64,000 nt of DNA from Oceanirhabdus seepicola (GTDB lineage Bacteria; Bacillota; Clostridia; Clostridiales; Clostridiaceae): the NCBI RefSeq assembly GCF_023684385.1, contig NZ_JAGSOJ010000003.1:186001-250000 (forward strand). The letters run 5' to 3'. Each line of letters starts with the position of its first letter. Position 1 is the first letter of the stretch. Of the stretch, positions 62,143 through 64,000 are shown in pieces. The notes under the pieces are model-generated. The model did not search any database and was not told the DNA's origin. It was given only the letters and a program-made list of their open reading frames with translations. The position numbers and the translations under genes are program-made.

Positions 62143-63528
62143 ATGATTAAACTATTAAAAAAGGGTTTAGTATTTTTTGTAGTGATTATTTTGATATTTA
62201 ATACTAGAGTAGCTGGTGATGATAATGAAGTTCATGGGGATTTTTATTATTCTTTAGCACATTATTGGGCTCCAATAATATATCATGATGTAGGTATATT
62301 TTATGGGGAAAAAGGTTTAGAAGATATTCCTATGAGATTAGAGTTTGATAATGACTGGAAGGGATGCAATAATTGGGAAAATTTAGAGATAAAAAATCAT
62401 AATAATAAAGGATTTGATTACAAAGCATATGTATATTATTCTGTAGTGGAGACTGAAAAAGATTATTATATTATTTATTCATTATTTCATCCAAGAGATG
62501 AAGCTAACCAGGCAGGGAGCATAGATAAACACGAAAATGATGTTGAAAGTGTAATAATGAATATTAAAAAGAACAACTCTAATAATGGAGTTTTTAATGC
62601 AATGATTACCCAATCCCATGGGTGGTGGAATTATTATAAGAAAGAGCAATTGTCTTATTATAAGCATAAGCCTAAAATATGGGTAGATTCAGGTGGGCAT
62701 GCTATATATAATTATAATGGTGAAAGTGCAAGAGGAATAAAAAAAGATGGAGTAATTTTTGTGCCAATTAATCAGTTTTCAAATAAAGAAAGTAATTCTT
62801 TTTTTCATTCAATGATACTAAGTGGAAAACATAATCAAATAGGGAATTTTAAAAGTTCATACGAATATGAAATTTTAAGTTTAAATGATTTATATATTAA
62901 AAATCAAAAAGATTTTATTAAAGGAAATAAAGAGTTGTTTGTTAGCTTTGGTGTTTTAAATGGTGATACACATGGGAAAAATAAAGCATGTTTTTTATGG
63001 GGAGCAAATGAAAGTAAAAAATATTATTCTACATACGCTTGGGAGGACCCAGTAGTCTTTTTCAATAATGGTTTTAAAGATTTGTTTAAGAATTCTAATC
63101 ATAATTATATCAAGAATGATAATTATAATTACATAATAGAATTTGAAGATATTATATATAATGGTGGAAGTAAAGATAGTATATATTTAGATATATATGT
63201 AGGTGATAAAAAGGTTGTAAGTGATTATATTTGGATAAAAAATAATGTAAATAAGGGGCAGAAAGTAAAAATTAACTTATTTGGAGATGATAATAAAAAA
63301 GGGTTCACAACACCAACAAATAAACTTTTCCTTTCAATTCCTTATAGTCAGGGGCAACAAATTTCTAATGTTGACATAATCCTAAGACGAAAAGGTGGAA
63401 CTTTAACTCATGAAATAGATAATAAAAAATTTGAAAATATTGAAAACATATCAACAAAATTTAAATATTATGATACAATAAATAAAAAGTGTAAAATAAA
63501 GTTAAAGTTGACTAAAAAACATATATAA
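62143..63528 (+). CDS. Secreted protein with Vps62/NPP1-like N-terminal half
   Basis: A 461-aa exported protein. The signal peptide ends near RVAGDDNE. Residues 20-280 (SLAHYWAPIIYHDVG, YYIIYSLFHPRDEA, KHENDVESVIMNI, WVDSGGHAIYNYNG) have the H-E-x-D-x-E pattern and layout of Vps62/NPP1-type folds; this is a judgement from motif shape. The last 160 residues form a beta-rich domain with many Lys/Asn. Start ATG 62143 after GAGGTGG. Followed at 17 bases by a 2TM protein, likely one unit. Confidence 0.7.
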   Translation: MIKLLKKGLVFFVVIILIFNTRVAGDDNEVHGDFYYSLAHYWAPIIYHDVGIFYGEKGLEDIPMRLEFDNDWKGCNNWENLEIKNHNNKGFDYKAYVYYSVVETEKDYYIIYSLFHPRDEANQAGSIDKHENDVESVIMNIKKNNSNNGVFNAMITQSHGWWNYYKKEQLSYYKHKPKIWVDSGGHAIYNYNGESARGIKKDGVIFVPINQFSNKESNSFFHSMILSGKHNQIGNFKSSYEYEILSLNDLYIKNQKDFIKGNKELFVSFGVLNGDTHGKNKACFLWGANESKKYYSTYAWEDPVVFFNNGFKDLFKNSNHNYIKNDNYNYIIEFEDIIYNGGSKDSIYLDIYVGDKKVVSDYIWIKNNVNKGQKVKINLFGDDNKKGFTTPTNKLFLSIPYSQGQQISNVDIILRRKGGTLTHEIDNKKFENIENISTKFKYYDTINKKCKIKLKLTKKHI

Positions 63529-63545
63529 TTTCTGGGGGTTGGAGA

Positions 63546-63893
63546 ATGCATAACGAAGAAGAGTTGTTTAGGAGAGAGGCAAAAACGAGATTATTAATAA
63601 AGAAGAGTTTTAAAAGTCATAGAAATACTTATATTTTAGTTATAGGTTTTCTATTTATTATTAATATGTGGACTTCATCAGGATATCTATGGGTGAAGTG
63701 GCCTGCATTAGGATGGGGACTAGGATTAGCATTTCATTATATGAGTACATTGAAAAAGCTTAAGTATGGTCATGGATATCAAAGAGAACTTGATAAAGAA
63801 ATTGAGCATTTAAAAAAAATCAAAGGAAAATCAGATATCCAGTACCAAAATTATGAATTTTCTACTAAGATAAAAGAGAAAGAAAAGAGATAG
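63546..63893 (+). CDS. 2TM-domain protein
   Basis: A 115-aa protein whose two helices (TYILVIGFLFIINMWTS and WPALGWGLGLAFHYM) flank a short turn, with charged helical ends (ELDKEIEHLKKIK). This fits the small 2TM domain family, often linked to sensor kinases; none is nearby. GGGGGTTGGAG precedes the ATG. Confidence 0.75.
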   Translation: MHNEEELFRREAKTRLLIKKSFKSHRNTYILVIGFLFIINMWTSSGYLWVKWPALGWGLGLAFHYMSTLKKLKYGHGYQRELDKEIEHLKKIKGKSDIQYQNYEFSTKIKEKEKR

Positions 63894-63918
63894 CAAATGG
63901 CTATCTCTTAATTTTTTA
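63882..63918 (+). terminator. Terminator after the 2TM gene
   Basis: AAGAGATAGC pairs with GCTATCTCTT around AAATG, followed by AATTTTTT. The left arm overlaps the stop codon. Confidence 0.88.
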
Positions 63919-64000
63919 CTCTATAGGAAATTGTAAAATTTAAAAACTGTGGATAAGTTATTGATTAAATAAATATTCGAGTAAAAGAAGTCTTTATAGA

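Noticed and set aside
63948..63956. TGTGGATAA, a perfect DnaA-box match, as a hint of a replication origin.
   Set aside because: A single box in AT-rich sequence with no cluster and no dnaA/dnaN genes visible; expected by chance.

Overview
The window reads as a low-GC, strictly anaerobic Firmicute of the Clostridia type. The evidence is the very AT-rich sequence, strong GGAGG ribosome binding sites with frequent TTG/GTG starts, T-box and GlcT-type RNA switches, a bifunctional AdhE, and above all a selenocysteine-containing Stickland-type reductase (betaine reductase GrdI-GrdH) next to a BCCT transporter. At least two genes here need UGA read as selenocysteine (grdH and a HesB/IscA-like gene), so the host must carry selenocysteine machinery outside the window.

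Layout. 1-2 kb: the tail of an RmlD-like sugar-nucleotide reductase, then hisS behind a histidine leader peptide with a transcription attenuator. 2-4.3 kb (minus): a GntR/YtrA-type regulator with two envelope proteins. 4.4-8 kb: cell-wall genes (NlpC/P60, GT51 transglycosylase, secreted transglutaminase-like protein). 8.2-10.5 kb: topB. 10.6-16 kb: an accessory patch with two lipoproteins, a methyltransferase, and a NADAR - Nudix - DUF4261-like - small membrane protein - KptA run that suggests NAD/ADP-ribose or RNA-end chemistry. 16-20 kb: a paired ABC exporter. 20-30 kb: UPF0145, a DUF2161 nuclease-like protein, MATE, RidA, lipoproteins, NagZ, a nucleoside hydrolase and the YhdT-PanF pantothenate symporter. 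30-36 kb: an operon of a LacZ-like GH2 protein that has lost both catalytic glutamates, CutC, an asparaginase and a DUF218 protein. 36-38 kb (minus): an NSS amino-acid transporter under a T-box with a probable AUC (Ile) specifier, and the HesB-like selenoprotein. 38-41.5 kb: a PHP phosphoesterase, a stand-alone TnpB element with its guide-RNA end, and an EamA transporter.

42-51 kb is the metabolic core: adhE with a Rex-like operator, a TetR regulator, grdI, grdH (Sec361) and a BCCT transporter, fitting uptake and reductive cleavage of glycine betaine. The grd and adhE promoters share an extended motif. The BCCT gene is followed by about 700 bases of tandem imperfect repeats, three of which form a hairpin with a fixed 8-nt loop and compensatory stem changes before a strong terminator; this is the best candidate for an undescribed element. 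51-55 kb: a cytosolic ParB-like/BMP fusion with a phosphoesterase, plus small proteins.

55-61 kb is a glucose PTS region: ptsG (IICB) and crr (IIA) each have a near-identical GlcT-type antiterminator/terminator and promoter, followed by glcT, a membrane-tethered IIA-like protein that lacks one of the two active-site histidines, and HPr. The window ends with a MIF-like tautomerase, a LUD-domain protein, a secreted protein and a 2TM protein. No rRNA, tRNA or CRISPR array was seen.
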